64,000 nt of DNA from Clostridia bacterium (GTDB lineage: Bacteria; Bacillota; Clostridia; UMGS1810): positions 31,950 to 95,949 of the forward strand of contig JAFUPN010000035.1 in the NCBI GenBank assembly GCA_017481205.1, given 5' to 3'. A program made the position numbers and the translations under genes. The notes under the pieces are model-generated. The model made no database searches and had not been told where the DNA came from. It was given only the letters and a program-made list of their open reading frames with translations. Within the stretch, counting starts at the first letter, position 1. Each line of letters starts with the position of its first letter. Shown piece after piece: positions 7,390 to 16,788 of the stretch.

Positions 7390-9849
7390 ATGAATTATAA
7401 TTTTGCTGAAATCGAGAAAAAATGGCAAAAAAAATGGGAGGACGAAAAGGTTTTCAAGGTAACTGAGGATTCTACCAAGCCTAAGTATTATGCACTTGAA
7501 ATGTTCCCTTATCCTTCCGGAAATCTGCACATGGGTCATGTGCGTAATTATTCAATAGGTGACGTAGTGGCAAGATTTAAGACCATGAACGGCTACAATG
7601 TTCTTCATCCCATAGGCTACGATTCCTTCGGTCTTCCTGCAGAAAATGCTGCTATCAAGCACGGAGTTGAGCCCAAGGGCTGGACACTTTCAAATATAGA
7701 GACCATGACGGCTCAGCTTAAGAGCATGGGTATAAGCTATGACTGGGACAGAGTTGTAAAGACCTGTACTCCCGATTATTATAAATGGACACAGTGGATG
7801 TTTCTCCAGCTTTACAAAAAAGGACTTGCTTATAAGAAAAAGCAGTATGTAAACTGGTGCCCCTCCTGCCAGACAGTTCTTGCCAATGAGCAGGTTGTCA
7901 ACGGCAAGTGCGAGCGCTGTAAAACAGCTGTAGGCAAGAAGGATCTTGAGCAGTGGTTCTTTAAGATTACCGATTATGCCGACAGACTTCTTGCTGATAT
8001 AGACAGACTCAAGGGCTGGCCCGACAAGGTTAAGACCATGCAGGCAAACTGGATAGGCAAGAGCAAGGGTGCTACAGTTGATTTTAAGCTGGACGGTACC
8101 GATAAGACTCTTACCGTATATACCACCCGTCCCGACACTCTCTACGGCTGTACCTTTATGGTAATGGCTCCCGAGAGCCCTCTTACAGAGGAGATTATCT
8201 CAGGAAGCGAAACCGAGGCAGAGTGCAGAGCATTTATAGAAAAAATCCAGCATCTTGATGAAATCACAAGAACTGCCGCAGATATTGAAAAAGAGGGTGT
8301 ATTCACAGGCAAATATGCCATCAATCCTCTCACCGGGAAGAAGATTCCTCTCTTCCTTGCCAACTATGTAATCCTCGATTACGGCACAGGCGTTGTAATG
8401 GCGGTTCCTGCCCACGACCAGAGAGACTTTGATTTTGCGAAGAAATACAATCTCCCTATAGATGTTGTTATCACTCCCGACGGCAAGCCCATGGACGGCG
8501 CAAGCCTTACCGAAGCCTTTGCCGCAGAGGGTATTATGATAAATTCCGATAAATTTAACGGAATGAACAACAAAGAAGCTCTGGCAAAGATGATTGAGCA
8601 TCTTGAAGAAAATAAAATCGGTGCTCCCAAGACTAATTTCAAGCTCCGTGACTGGTTGATATCCCGTCAGCGTTATTGGGGCGCACCAATCCCGATTATA
8701 TATTGTGACGATTGCGGTGAGGTGCCCGTACCCGAGTCAGACCTGCCGGTTATCCTTCCCGAGGATGTTGAATTTACAGGTCAGGGTCAATCGCCTCTTG
8801 TAACAAGCAAGAGCTTTGTAAATGCTCCATGCCCCAAGTGCGGCAAGATGGGCAGACGTGAGATAGATACCATGGATACCTTTGTGTGCTCCTCCTGGTA
8901 CTTTATGAGATACTGCGACCCCACCAACGAAAAAGAGCCCTTCTCACAGGACAGTGTAAAATACTGGATGAATGTTGACCAGTACATAGGCGGTGTTGAG
9001 CACGCAATTCTCCACCTTCTCTATGCAAGATTCTTTACAAAGGCTCTGTATGATATGGGTTATATGCCCGTTGATGAGCCCTTTGAAAATCTCCTGACTC
9101 AGGGTATGGTTCTCAAGGATGGTGCCAAGATGAGCAAATCTCTGGGCAATGTTGTAAGCCCTGAGGAGATTATCTCTAAGTATGGTGTTGATACTGCAAG
9201 ACTCTTTATACTCTTTGCGGCTCCTCCGGAAAGAGACCTTGAGTGGAGCGATACGGCTGTAGAAGGCTCCTACAGATTCCTCAACCGTGTGTTCCGCCTT
9301 GTGGATGACAACCTTGCAAAAATTGATATTAATGCAAAATGCGATATGTCCAATCTTACTAAAGAGGACAAAGACCTGCGCTATATCCTCAACTTTGCAA
9401 AGAAAAAGGGTACTGATGATATCAGCGTGCGCTTTAACTTTAATACCTGCATTTCCGGCATTATGGAGCTTGTAAATGCTCTTTATGCTTATACCGGTAC
9501 AAACAACGGTTTGTTCAGCGAAGCGGTTCATGACCTTATCATCATGCTTGCTCCCTTTGTTCCTCATATCACCGAGGAACTCTGGCAGATGGTCGGCGGT
9601 GAAGGCAGTGTTCATAACCAGTCATGGGTAACCTATGATGAGGATGCTCTTGTTAAGGATGAAATTGAGATTGTTGTTCAGGTAAACGGCAAGATAAAGG
9701 ACAAAATCAACATTGCCACAGGTCTTGATGACGAGGCTATCAAGGCAGTAGCCCTTGAAAGTGGTAAGGTTAAGGAAGCAACCGACGGCAAGAATATAGT
9801 TAAGGTAATTGTTGTTAATGGTAAGCTTGTTAATATAGTTGTAAAATAA
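7390..9849 (+). CDS. leuS: Leucyl-tRNA synthetase
   Basis: This class I synthetase charges tRNA-Leu. The 819-aa protein has the HMGH form of the HIGH motif at residues 47-50, a Zn-type Cys cluster (CPSC...CERC) around 157-180, the TRPDTLYG editing-domain motif and a KMSKS loop (AKMSKSLGN) near residue 580. The length fits bacterial LeuS. GGAGAGA lies nine bases before ATG 7390; an in-frame TTG at 7372 is upstream of that site and unlikely. The 96-base gap after rsfS holds two small hairpins (GGTAT/ATACC and GGCTC/GAGCC) but no T-box that I can see. Confidence 0.97.
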   Translation: MNYNFAEIEKKWQKKWEDEKVFKVTEDSTKPKYYALEMFPYPSGNLHMGHVRNYSIGDVVARFKTMNGYNVLHPIGYDSFGLPAENAAIKHGVEPKGWTLSNIETMTAQLKSMGISYDWDRVVKTCTPDYYKWTQWMFLQLYKKGLAYKKKQYVNWCPSCQTVLANEQVVNGKCERCKTAVGKKDLEQWFFKITDYADRLLADIDRLKGWPDKVKTMQANWIGKSKGATVDFKLDGTDKTLTVYTTRPDTLYGCTFMVMAPESPLTEEIISGSETEAECRAFIEKIQHLDEITRTAADIEKEGVFTGKYAINPLTGKKIPLFLANYVILDYGTGVVMAVPAHDQRDFDFAKKYNLPIDVVITPDGKPMDGASLTEAFAAEGIMINSDKFNGMNNKEALAKMIEHLEENKIGAPKTNFKLRDWLISRQRYWGAPIPIIYCDDCGEVPVPESDLPVILPEDVEFTGQGQSPLVTSKSFVNAPCPKCGKMGRREIDTMDTFVCSSWYFMRYCDPTNEKEPFSQDSVKYWMNVDQYIGGVEHAILHLLYARFFTKALYDMGYMPVDEPFENLLTQGMVLKDGAKMSKSLGNVVSPEEIISKYGVDTARLFILFAAPPERDLEWSDTAVEGSYRFLNRVFRLVDDNLAKIDINAKCDMSNLTKEDKDLRYILNFAKKKGTDDISVRFNFNTCISGIMELVNALYAYTGTNNGLFSEAVHDLIIMLAPFVPHITEELWQMVGGEGSVHNQSWVTYDEDALVKDEIEIVVQVNGKIKDKINIATGLDDEAIKAVALESGKVKEATDGKNIVKVIVVNGKLVNIVVK

Positions 9850-9860
9850 TAATTTTAGAG

Positions 9861-9901
9861 ATACCTCATGCAGACTTTAAACGGTCTGCATGGGGTATTT
9901 T
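9861..9901 (+). terminator. Rho-independent terminator after leuS
   Basis: ATACCTCATGCAGAC pairs with GGTCTGCATGGGGTAT around the loop TTTAAAC and is followed by TTTT. The stem is long and nearly perfect. Confidence 0.85.
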
Positions 9902-9993
9902 AATAATATATGATATATTTTTTGAAAATTCACCAATGACGGTCGTGTTTTTTGCTTTTGAAGAATGTAAGCTGTGTATATTCACCGTAAACC

Positions 9994-10022
9994 TTGAAAA
10001 AAATAAAGTAATGTGATAAAAT
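9994..10022 (+). promoter_or_regulatory. Promoter of the AEC transporter
   Basis: TTGAAA (9994-9999), 17 bases, TAAAAT (10017-10022). Confidence 0.6.
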
Positions 10023-10059
10023 ATAAAAGTTGATTAATTTACTGGAGGAAATGACTTAT

Positions 10060-11022
10060 ATGGAAATCTTTAATTCAACTCTGACACAGATGCTTGTTAT
10101 GTTTTGTTTCATTCTTATAGGCTTTGTACTCAAAAAGATGCAGCTTTTGCCGGACAACGGTGCTACGGTGCTCTCTAAGCTTGAAAATTATGTGCTGGTG
10201 CCCGCACTGGTTCTTGATACCTTCATGACATATTGCAAAATCGACTCTCTGAGAGAAAATTACAATATGATTTTGTACTGTATGCTTTTGCTGGTGGTGG
10301 CACTTGTCATATCACTCCCTCTGTCAAAGGTGTTTTCCCGTGAAAAGACCTTGACTGTTTCGGAACAGAAATATCGCCGTAATATATATAAATACGCTCT
10401 TACCTTCGGCAACTTTGCATTTATGGGCAATGCGGTTGTGCTCGGTGTGCTTGGGGATGAAGGGTTGTTTAATTACCTGCTTTTCACCTTGCCACTCAAT
10501 ATAGCTGTATACACTTGGGGTGTAATTATTCTTATTCCCGAGGGTAACGGAGGCGGCAATGCCCTTAAAAATCTTTTCAATCCTATTTTTGTGTCTTTGA
10601 TTGCAGGTTTGATAATGGGACTTCTTGGCATTAAGGCAATGCTTCCCGACTTTGTGATTACCACTATTTCTAATGCTAAGGGCTGTATGGGACCTGTTGC
10701 AATGATTCTTACCGGCTTTGTAATCGGCGGCTACAATATCCGCGAGCTACTGGGCAAAAAGCGTATATATGCCGCTGCAGGTCTGCGATTGATTGTAATT
10801 CCTGCACTTATGCTTCTGCTTCTTAAAGTCCTTGGGGTAAACGATATTATAATGACTCTGGCAGTATTTGCCTATGCTACACCTCTGGGGCTCAATACGG
10901 TGGTTTTTCCTGCGGCATATGGCGGCGATACAAAAACAGGCGCTGCTATGGCTATGATTTCACACACTCTGGCAGTTGTCACAATACCGCTTATGTACCT
11001 TGTTTTTATAGTCCTGCTATGA
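10060..11022 (+). CDS. AEC (auxin efflux carrier) family transporter
   Basis: The 320-aa protein has about ten hydrophobic segments in two five-helix halves with a short polar linker near residues 105-115. This and the motifs YALTFGNFAFMGNA (about 117) and ATPLGLNTVVFP (about 280) are typical of bacterial AEC permeases, which move small organic acids such as malate or malonate. I start at ATG 10060, ten bases after GGAGGA; the ATG at 10051 sits too close to that site. It has its own promoter and a new promoter follows it, so it is probably monocistronic. Substrate unknown. Confidence 0.85.
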   Translation: MEIFNSTLTQMLVMFCFILIGFVLKKMQLLPDNGATVLSKLENYVLVPALVLDTFMTYCKIDSLRENYNMILYCMLLLVVALVISLPLSKVFSREKTLTVSEQKYRRNIYKYALTFGNFAFMGNAVVLGVLGDEGLFNYLLFTLPLNIAVYTWGVIILIPEGNGGGNALKNLFNPIFVSLIAGLIMGLLGIKAMLPDFVITTISNAKGCMGPVAMILTGFVIGGYNIRELLGKKRIYAAAGLRLIVIPALMLLLLKVLGVNDIIMTLAVFAYATPLGLNTVVFPAAYGGDTKTGAAMAMISHTLAVVTIPLMYLVFIVLL

Positions 11023-11026
11023 TAAT

Positions 11027-11055
11027 TTGACATAGAGATATTTATTGTGTATAAT
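11027..11055 (+). promoter_or_regulatory. Perfect consensus promoter of the acyl-CoA ligase gene
   Basis: TTGACA (11027-11032), 17 bases, TATAAT (11050-11055). It starts four bases after the AEC stop and gives a leader of about 90 bases. Confidence 0.85.
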
Positions 11056-11151
11056 GATTTTAAGCTTTATAAAGACCACAAGCTGAAAGCTGCCGAAAAG
11101 GCGCCTTTGGTATTGGTTGCTTCGGCTAAATAAACATTAGGGGGATATGTG

Positions 11152-12840
11152 ATGAAAACTAATGAAAAATACAGAACAGTGAAAAAGTTCTCTACACTTA
11201 GAGAAATGGTTGATATGGCAGCTGCTGAGGCTGGTGACAGCATTGCATATAAATTTCGTGATGGGAATGAAATCAAATCCGTTACCTATGCTGAGTTTGT
11301 AAAGGGTACCTCATATCTCGGCACAGCTCTCAAGGCTCTTGGTATGAGTGATAAGCATATCAATATTATCGGCGAAAACAGCTTCAAATGGATTCACACA
11401 TATATTACATCACTTTTGTCCGAAGGTGTTTGCTGTCCTGTTGACAAGGAATTACCTGTTGCAGATATTATTAATGTAGTAAACGACTCCGACGGCGAAA
11501 TTATATTTTATGCAAAAAAATATGAACAGAAATTTATGGAGCACAGGGACAAGTTTACAAATATTAAGTATTTTGTAGGCTTTGACCGTGAGGAGGACGA
11601 AGGTGAGTTTTTGTCCTTTGACAGGCTTGTGGCAAAGGGAAGAGAGATATATGAGGCCGGCGATAGGGATTTTGACAAGCAGCAGACTCCCGACGGAGAC
11701 CTCAAGATGCTTGTATACACCTCCGGTACTACCGGTCTTGCAAAGGGTGTAATGCTCAGCCATCACAATCTTGTCAGCGGTGTATATTACGGCCTCCAGG
11801 TATCCAATATATATACTACCGGTCTTTCTGTGCTGCCGTATAATCATGTGTATGAGGCAGTATGCGGTCTGCTGGTTGCCATCCATTCCCATGCAACCAT
11901 ATGTATCAACAGTAACCTCAAGCATATTCCGAAAAATCTTATTGAATTTAAACCGGACTATATGTATATGGTTCCTGCAATTGCAGAGATGTTTTATAAG
12001 AAGATATGGGCTACTGCAGAAAAAACCGGCAAGGCAGATATGCTCCGCAATCTTATTAAGGCTTCAAATGCAATGCGTAAGGTGGGTATAGACCTGAGAA
12101 AGGTGCTCTTTAAATCAGTAACCGCAAATTTTGGCGGAAGGATGATAAAGATTGTTTGCGGCGGCGCACCCATAAGACCGGAGGTGGGAGAGTTTTTTGA
12201 TGATATAGGTATAGTGCTTACAAACGGCTACGGAATAACAGAGTGCTCGCCTTTGGTCAGCGTCAACCATACCGACGGTACAAATGACTGCACTACGGTA
12301 GGAAAGGTTCTGCCCTGTCTGGAAATAAAATTTGAAAATATGACAGACGAAGGCGACGGGGAAATCTGCGTAAAGGGCGATGTTGTTATGTTGGGTTACT
12401 ACAAGCAGCCTGAGCTTACCGCAGAGGTTCTAAAGGATGGTTGGTTCTATACCGGGGATTACGGCAGATATAACGATAAGGGTCTGCTGATGATTACCGG
12501 AAGAAAGAAAAATCTGATTATCCTCTCCAACGGAAAGAATATTTTCCCCGAGGAAATTGAAAATTATATAATGAGCATTCCTTATGTAAAGGAAGCAATC
12601 GTATATTCGCTTAAGGATGAAGACGGCTTTGAGTCTTCTCTGTGTGCCCAGGTATTTCTTGATGAGGAGCAGACTGCAGAATTCGGGGATGTCAATATTC
12701 CGGATAAAGTAAAAAAAGATATTCTCCGGGTATGCGATGAACTGCCGGCATATAAGAAGATAAGCGCTGTGGTTGTTCGTGATAAGGAATTTGAGAAAAC
12801 CACTGCAAATAAGATTAAACGTAATTCAATCGAAAAATAA
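11152..12840 (+). CDS. AMP-dependent acyl-CoA synthetase (long-chain fatty acid-CoA ligase-like)
   Basis: The enzyme activates a carboxylic acid as an acyl-adenylate and then transfers it to CoA. The 562-aa protein has the phosphate-binding loop YTSGTTGLAKGV near residue 187, the GYGITECSP motif near 360, WFYTGDYG near 428 and a C-terminal lysine (TTANKIKR). These are all ANL-superfamily hallmarks. AGGGGG precedes ATG 11152 by seven bases. The PqqD-like gene starts 29 bases after the stop with no terminator between, so the ligase may be cotranscribed with the RRE/peptidase/exporter cassette. The acyl substrate is not predictable. Confidence 0.85.
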   Translation: MKTNEKYRTVKKFSTLREMVDMAAAEAGDSIAYKFRDGNEIKSVTYAEFVKGTSYLGTALKALGMSDKHINIIGENSFKWIHTYITSLLSEGVCCPVDKELPVADIINVVNDSDGEIIFYAKKYEQKFMEHRDKFTNIKYFVGFDREEDEGEFLSFDRLVAKGREIYEAGDRDFDKQQTPDGDLKMLVYTSGTTGLAKGVMLSHHNLVSGVYYGLQVSNIYTTGLSVLPYNHVYEAVCGLLVAIHSHATICINSNLKHIPKNLIEFKPDYMYMVPAIAEMFYKKIWATAEKTGKADMLRNLIKASNAMRKVGIDLRKVLFKSVTANFGGRMIKIVCGGAPIRPEVGEFFDDIGIVLTNGYGITECSPLVSVNHTDGTNDCTTVGKVLPCLEIKFENMTDEGDGEICVKGDVVMLGYYKQPELTAEVLKDGWFYTGDYGRYNDKGLLMITGRKKNLIILSNGKNIFPEEIENYIMSIPYVKEAIVYSLKDEDGFESSLCAQVFLDEEQTAEFGDVNIPDKVKKDILRVCDELPAYKKISAVVVRDKEFEKTTANKIKRNSIEK

Positions 12841-12869
12841 ATTTTTATCGACCGAAAGGATGATTAATT

Positions 12870-13136
12870 ATGAAGATAGCTGACGGATTTGTCCTCAAAA
12901 CTATAGCAGACAGCTACGTTGTGGTGCCTGTTGGAGAAAATCTTGTTGATTTTTCAGCAATGATAACCATCAACGAAACCGGTGCATTTATATGGCAGCA
13001 GTTGGAAAAAAATACTGATATTGATTCTGTCGTTGAAGCCATGTGCTCAGAATTTGACATTGACCCTGAGACAGCGCGTGCCGATTGCATGGAATTTGTA
13101 AAAATACTTGAGGACAATAAGGTTGTTGAAAAATGA
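12870..13136 (+). CDS. PqqD-like RiPP recognition element (RRE) protein
   Basis: This 88-aa protein matches the PqqD fold: an N-terminal beta hairpin (GFVLKTIADSYVVVPVG), an INETGAFIWQQLE turn and helix near residue 36-48, and a C-terminal winged helix ending FVKILEDNKVVEK. PqqD proteins bind the leader of ribosomal peptide precursors and hand it to a modifying enzyme or protease. It overlaps the S26-type peptidase by four bases (ATGA), and the exporter overlaps that in turn, so the three are translationally coupled. No radical SAM, ATP-grasp or cyclase gene is adjacent, which is unusual. AAAGGATG precedes the ATG. Confidence 0.85.
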   Translation: MKIADGFVLKTIADSYVVVPVGENLVDFSAMITINETGAFIWQQLEKNTDIDSVVEAMCSEFDIDPETARADCMEFVKILEDNKVVEK

Positions 13137-13597
13137 TTGAGCGCAGGTTTTACAGTATGAGGGAGCTTGCTCCGGTTATTGAGCAGACTGTAGCCGATGG
13201 CAGACGGGTAAAATTTACCGTTACAGGAAATAGTATGTTTCCGCTGTTTGCTGACAGACGGGATCAGGTGACTGTAGAAAAAGCGGCTGATATACGCAAA
13301 TATGATATTGTACTCCACCTCAGGGATGACGGTCACTATATTCTCCATAGGGTGATATCGGTAAAAAACGGTGTTTTGACCATTGCCGGAGATAATGAAA
13401 CCTGCAAGGAACACAACGTCAGCCCAAATCAGGTTATTGCGCGGGTTACATCCTTTGACCGCAAGGGCAGGGAGTGCTCTCTTAACAGCTTTTGGTATAA
13501 GTTGTATTGCAGAGTGTGGCTGATGATTTTTCCTGCGCGCCATATGGTGCTGAGAATCTTGCTTTCTGTTAGGAGGCTGCTTCGTGGAAAAAAATAA
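13133..13597 (+). CDS. S24/S26-family signal peptidase-like protein
   Basis: The 154-aa protein has the serine-centred box TGNSMFPLF (Ser near residue 36), a YDIVLHL strand, ILHRVISV (about 72-79) and AGDNETC (about 86-92), matching boxes B, D and E of type I signal peptidases. The position of the usual catalytic Lys is taken by His (HRV), as in the Ser-His SipW/ER type. A C-terminal hydrophobic stretch (about 125-145) may anchor it. It lies between a PqqD-like protein and an ABC exporter, so I infer removal of a leader from an exported peptide. It overlaps both neighbours. Confidence 0.75.
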   Translation: MIERRFYSMRELAPVIEQTVADGRRVKFTVTGNSMFPLFADRRDQVTVEKAADIRKYDIVLHLRDDGHYILHRVISVKNGVLTIAGDNETCKEHNVSPNQVIARVTSFDRKGRECSLNSFWYKLYCRVWLMIFPARHMVLRILLSVRRLLRGKK

Positions 13598-15242
13598 ATC
13601 TTCATTAAAATGGGTTGCGTCTGTTTCGGGAAAAAATGCCCTATGGGTTATGCTGCTTTCTCTTCTCGGTGCTGCCATGTCTTATTTGTCTGTCAGATTT
13701 GCGGTTGTATCAAAAACTGTTATGGATGTTGCCACCGGCACTCTGGCGGGAAGCCTTGTAGAAGCGGTGCTGGTTCTTGCCGGACTCATTTTCCTGCAGA
13801 TTTTTGTACATATTATATACACACTGCTTGAGGTGAGGATTTCCTGCAGGCTTACAAATTCTATCCGCTCGCGGATATTCTCAAAGCTTCTGGGACGTAG
13901 CTATATGTCTATCGGAGCTTTTCATTCCGGAGAGCTTGTGAATCGCCTTTCTGCAGATACAAAGTCGGTTTCCGACAGTGTTATGACAATAATCCCCGTA
14001 GCTCTTACTCTGTGCTCGCAGGCGTTTTTCAGCTTTTATGAGCTCTTTGTGCTTGATAGGCAGCTTGCGGCAATATGTCTTGTAGCATTTCCCTTTGTGA
14101 CCGTTGCGGCACGCTTTTACGGCAAAAAGATGAAGCCTCTTCACAAAGCCTGTCTTTCCAGCGACGGAAAAATCAAATCCTTTTCACAGGAGATTTTGCA
14201 GAATATTCTTGCAGTAAAAGCCTTTGTGAAAGAAGAATTGTGCAATATTCGTCTTGAAAAGCTTCAGACAGAGAATTACAGATTAAGAGTAAAAAGCGGC
14301 ATAATAAGCATATTTGCAAATCTGCTCTTTTTTGCCGTCATGACCTTTGCTTATTATTTTACGCTCATCTGGTGTGCATCAAAGGTTCATGCGGGAATAA
14401 TGACTGTGGGTACTCTCACAGCGGTTCTGCAGCTTGTGGGAGTCATGCAGGAGCCTTTCCGCAGGTTTTCTTCAGTTATCACTGGATATTATTCCATGAC
14501 TGCTTCAGCAGAACGTCTTATGGAGCTGGAATCACTCCCGGTCGATGATTTTGCCGACGAGCCGGATGCCGCCGGCAGATTTGAAAAAATTGTTTGTGAA
14601 GGTATGAGCTTTTCCTATGACGGCGAGCCTGTTATTGACAATATTAACTTATCTTTGACAGCAGCTAATATAATTGCTGTGACCGGAGCCTCCGGAGTGG
14701 GCAAAAGCACATTTATGAAGCTTGTTATGGGTGTGCTTAAGCCTTCTGAGGGAAGCATATGTGCAGAGTTTGCCGGAGGTAAACGCATATCTCCTCCGCC
14801 GAGAAATCTTTTTGCATATGTTCCTCAGGGCAATATGATACTGGCAGGTACATTGCTTGACAATATTACTTTTTTTGACCCTGAGCCGGACATTTACCGT
14901 GTCGAGTTGGCGGCAAAATCAGCATGTCTTGAGGAATGTATAGCCTCTTTGCCGGATGGTATCAACTCTGTCCTGGGCGAGGGCGGAGCAGGACTTTCCG
15001 AAGGACAGATACAGCGTGTGGCAATTGCCAGGGCACTGTATTCCGACAGGGAGGTTCTCCTGCTTGATGAGGCTACATCGTCTCTCGATGAGACTACGGA
15101 AGCAGCAATTCTTGACAATATAAAATCCCTGAAAAACAAGACCTGTCTGATTATTACTCACAGACCGTGTGCCCGTGAAACTGCAGATTTTGAGCTTGTT
15201 TTTGACGGTAAAAATGTATATATTAACCAAAATGCACAATGA
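13584..15242 (+). CDS. ABC transporter, fused membrane and ATPase domains (peptide exporter type)
   Basis: The 552-aa half-transporter has five to six membrane segments in residues 1-310, then an ATPase domain. Visible motifs are Walker A GASGVGKST (about 370), a Q-loop (VPQGN, about 413), signature LSEGQ (about 472), Walker B VLLLDEATSS (about 493) and the H-loop ITHR. There is no N-terminal C39 protease domain, so leader cleavage would rely on the S26-type neighbour. The start is GTG 13584, seven bases after AGGAGG, overlapping the peptidase by 14 bases. The context indicates peptide export. LSEGQ replaces the usual LSGGQ. Confidence 0.88.
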   Translation: MEKNKSSLKWVASVSGKNALWVMLLSLLGAAMSYLSVRFAVVSKTVMDVATGTLAGSLVEAVLVLAGLIFLQIFVHIIYTLLEVRISCRLTNSIRSRIFSKLLGRSYMSIGAFHSGELVNRLSADTKSVSDSVMTIIPVALTLCSQAFFSFYELFVLDRQLAAICLVAFPFVTVAARFYGKKMKPLHKACLSSDGKIKSFSQEILQNILAVKAFVKEELCNIRLEKLQTENYRLRVKSGIISIFANLLFFAVMTFAYYFTLIWCASKVHAGIMTVGTLTAVLQLVGVMQEPFRRFSSVITGYYSMTASAERLMELESLPVDDFADEPDAAGRFEKIVCEGMSFSYDGEPVIDNINLSLTAANIIAVTGASGVGKSTFMKLVMGVLKPSEGSICAEFAGGKRISPPPRNLFAYVPQGNMILAGTLLDNITFFDPEPDIYRVELAAKSACLEECIASLPDGINSVLGEGGAGLSEGQIQRVAIARALYSDREVLLLDEATSSLDETTEAAILDNIKSLKNKTCLIITHRPCARETADFELVFDGKNVYINQNAQ

Positions 15243-15317
15243 AAATATGTCAAATTATATATTTTTAACAAAAGATATAAATTTTGTAAAAACAAGAAAA
15301 AATTTATTGAAAACACC

Positions 15318-15346
15318 TTGACATTATATGTTTTTTTTGATAAAAT
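15318..15346 (+). promoter_or_regulatory. Promoter of the secreted protein and 59-aa peptide
   Basis: TTGACA (15318-15323), 17 bases, TAAAAT (15341-15346). It separates this pair from the exporter operon just upstream. Confidence 0.8.
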
Positions 15347-15380
15347 CACATTAAGATTAATGATAGGAGATGTATGTCTT

Positions 15381-16331
15381 ATGAAAAATAATTTAGTAAA
15401 GGCAGTTGCATCATTAGCTACTGCAACAACATTATTGTTCTCAACGGCAACATGTTTCGCAGCTACAGCAAATACCGTTACAACTTATGGTACAGATGGT
15501 ATCAATGTTACTTCTACAGTTTCAGAAATTAAAGAGGGGGTAATGGTTACATACCTTGCAGGTTCTGATAACGGAGAGATTGCTTCCAAGGATGATATCC
15601 AGTATATCACACAGTGGACATCTGCAGGTGAATCAGAGGTTAAAACAATTTCTTACAATCTAAAAACAATTCCCAATACCAATCCTCTTGCAACAGTTAA
15701 GTATGGTTCAGACAACAGTGATGTAGCTACAGCTCTTAATACAGATGCTAACAAGACAGTTCAGGTAGCTGGTATTTCAGCTACATACAAAGAAGATGAG
15801 GTATCTCTCTTTGTTGATGAAAAGGTAGGTAGCGGTGATGCTGCTACAGCTATTATTAAAGTTTTTGATGGTTACGAAGTAGTTAGCATTACAGTTAACG
15901 GCAATCCGATAGACAAGGAATCCATAACATTTGAAATCCCTTACAATGGCGATAACACATCTGTTGTTATTGAAACTCAGAAGACCATAAGCGCTCCTAC
16001 AGTTGCTACTGCTGTTATCACAGATCTTGTAACTGTTACTGACAGCAAGGGTGCGGTTGTACCCAGCATTGGTGCTGTAGGTCAGATTACAGGTGATACT
16101 CCTGTTGAGTTTGGTATCTATGTTGAGAAGGGTGGCGTTCCCTTTGCATTCGGAGATGTAACAGATGGTTATTTTGCAGCTCTTCCTGCACTTGATGGTA
16201 CTGATTCAAGTTACTATGCAGTAAATATTGCTGACGGAGCTCTTACCGGTGATTATTCAATCTGCACATATGCAAAATTTGCTGATGGCAGAGAGATTAA
16301 GGGTACAGCAGGTAATGCAACTGCGAAGTAA
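15381..16331 (+). CDS. Secreted protein of unknown function
   Basis: I do not recognise a family. The 316-aa protein begins with a clear signal peptide (MKNNLVKA, a hydrophobic stretch rich in Ala/Thr/Leu, cleavage likely after CFA-A near residue 27). The mature part is acidic, rich in Thr, Ser, Val and Asp and almost cysteine-free, and looks beta-rich, like an adhesin or repeat surface protein. There is no LPxTG or other anchor. ATG 15381 follows GGAG at an 11-base spacing; the upstream in-frame extension lies inside the promoter. It sits between the peptide exporter and the 59-aa peptide gene, 31 bases before the latter, and shares its promoter and terminator. Confidence 0.75.
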   Translation: MKNNLVKAVASLATATTLLFSTATCFAATANTVTTYGTDGINVTSTVSEIKEGVMVTYLAGSDNGEIASKDDIQYITQWTSAGESEVKTISYNLKTIPNTNPLATVKYGSDNSDVATALNTDANKTVQVAGISATYKEDEVSLFVDEKVGSGDAATAIIKVFDGYEVVSITVNGNPIDKESITFEIPYNGDNTSVVIETQKTISAPTVATAVITDLVTVTDSKGAVVPSIGAVGQITGDTPVEFGIYVEKGGVPFAFGDVTDGYFAALPALDGTDSSYYAVNIADGALTGDYSICTYAKFADGREIKGTAGNATAK

Positions 16332-16362
16332 TTAAGTTGAGATAATAGCGGAGGTAATGAAC

Positions 16363-16542
16363 ATGAAAAAATATACAAAGCCTGTTGCTCAGGTTGTTGA
16401 ACTTTCAGTTAAGGAATCAATCAGTGCGCTCACAACTAAGCAGTCAACTATTTTTGGTTTCAATGGCAAGTCTGTAACTCTTACAACATATGCAAGTGCA
16501 GAAAGCTCTGTTACTATTGCTGAGAAGAACACAGTTGGTTGA
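16363..16542 (+). CDS. Candidate RiPP precursor peptide (59 aa)
   Basis: The peptide starts MKKYTKPVAQVVEL, with a Tyr-x-x-Pro followed by hydrophobic residues. This resembles the YxxPxL leader motif that lasso-peptide RRE proteins bind, and a PqqD-like RRE gene lies 3.2 kb upstream. The remaining 40 residues are rich in Ser and Thr with Gly/Asn/Lys and have no Cys. ATG 16363 is seven bases after GGAGGT; ATG 16357 is too close to it. A strong terminator follows at 16571. The precursor role is inferred from motif and context; it could also be an unrelated small protein of the common MKKYxKP type. Confidence 0.6.
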   Translation: MKKYTKPVAQVVELSVKESISALTTKQSTIFGFNGKSVTLTTYASAESSVTIAEKNTVG

Positions 16543-16570
16543 TATAAAAGTATTAAATAAGATTTATCAG

Positions 16571-16601
16571 ACGGAGCATTCTTTGGAATGCTCCGTTGTT
16601 G
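16571..16601 (+). terminator. Rho-independent terminator after the 59-aa peptide
   Basis: CGGAGCATTC (16572-16581) pairs perfectly with GAATGCTCCG (16586-16595) around TTTG, followed by TTGTTGT. Confidence 0.85.
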
Positions 16602-16676
16602 TATACATAGGAGAGATATTGTGGTGATGCATATAAAAATGATTGTTAAAAAAGTCACTTTGGAGATATAAAAAAT

Positions 16677-16725
16677 GCTCATAATGTTTTATGCTTTCTA
16701 ACATTTAACATTATGAGCTCTTTTT
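16677..16725. terminator. Bidirectional terminator between the peptide and SGNH genes
   Basis: GCTCATAATGTT (16677-16688) pairs perfectly with AACATTATGAGC (16707-16718). A T run follows on the plus strand and an A run precedes it, so it can serve the minus-strand SGNH gene. The rest of 16543-16788 holds nothing else I can name. Confidence 0.7.
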
Positions 16726-16788
16726 AATTTTGCCTTTTTGGTTGCTATTCTCTTTCGGCTATTTATAGTTAGTTATCTTTGCCTTATA

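Noticed and set aside
8944..9615. Minus-strand open frame of 223 codons inside leuS
   Set aside because: Antisense shadow of a certain housekeeping gene; composition is unlike protein and no ribosome site precedes it.
16636..16671. Very short plus-strand ORF (about 14 codons) after the 59-aa peptide
   Set aside because: Too short, with no convincing ribosome site, and it lies beyond a strong terminator without a promoter.
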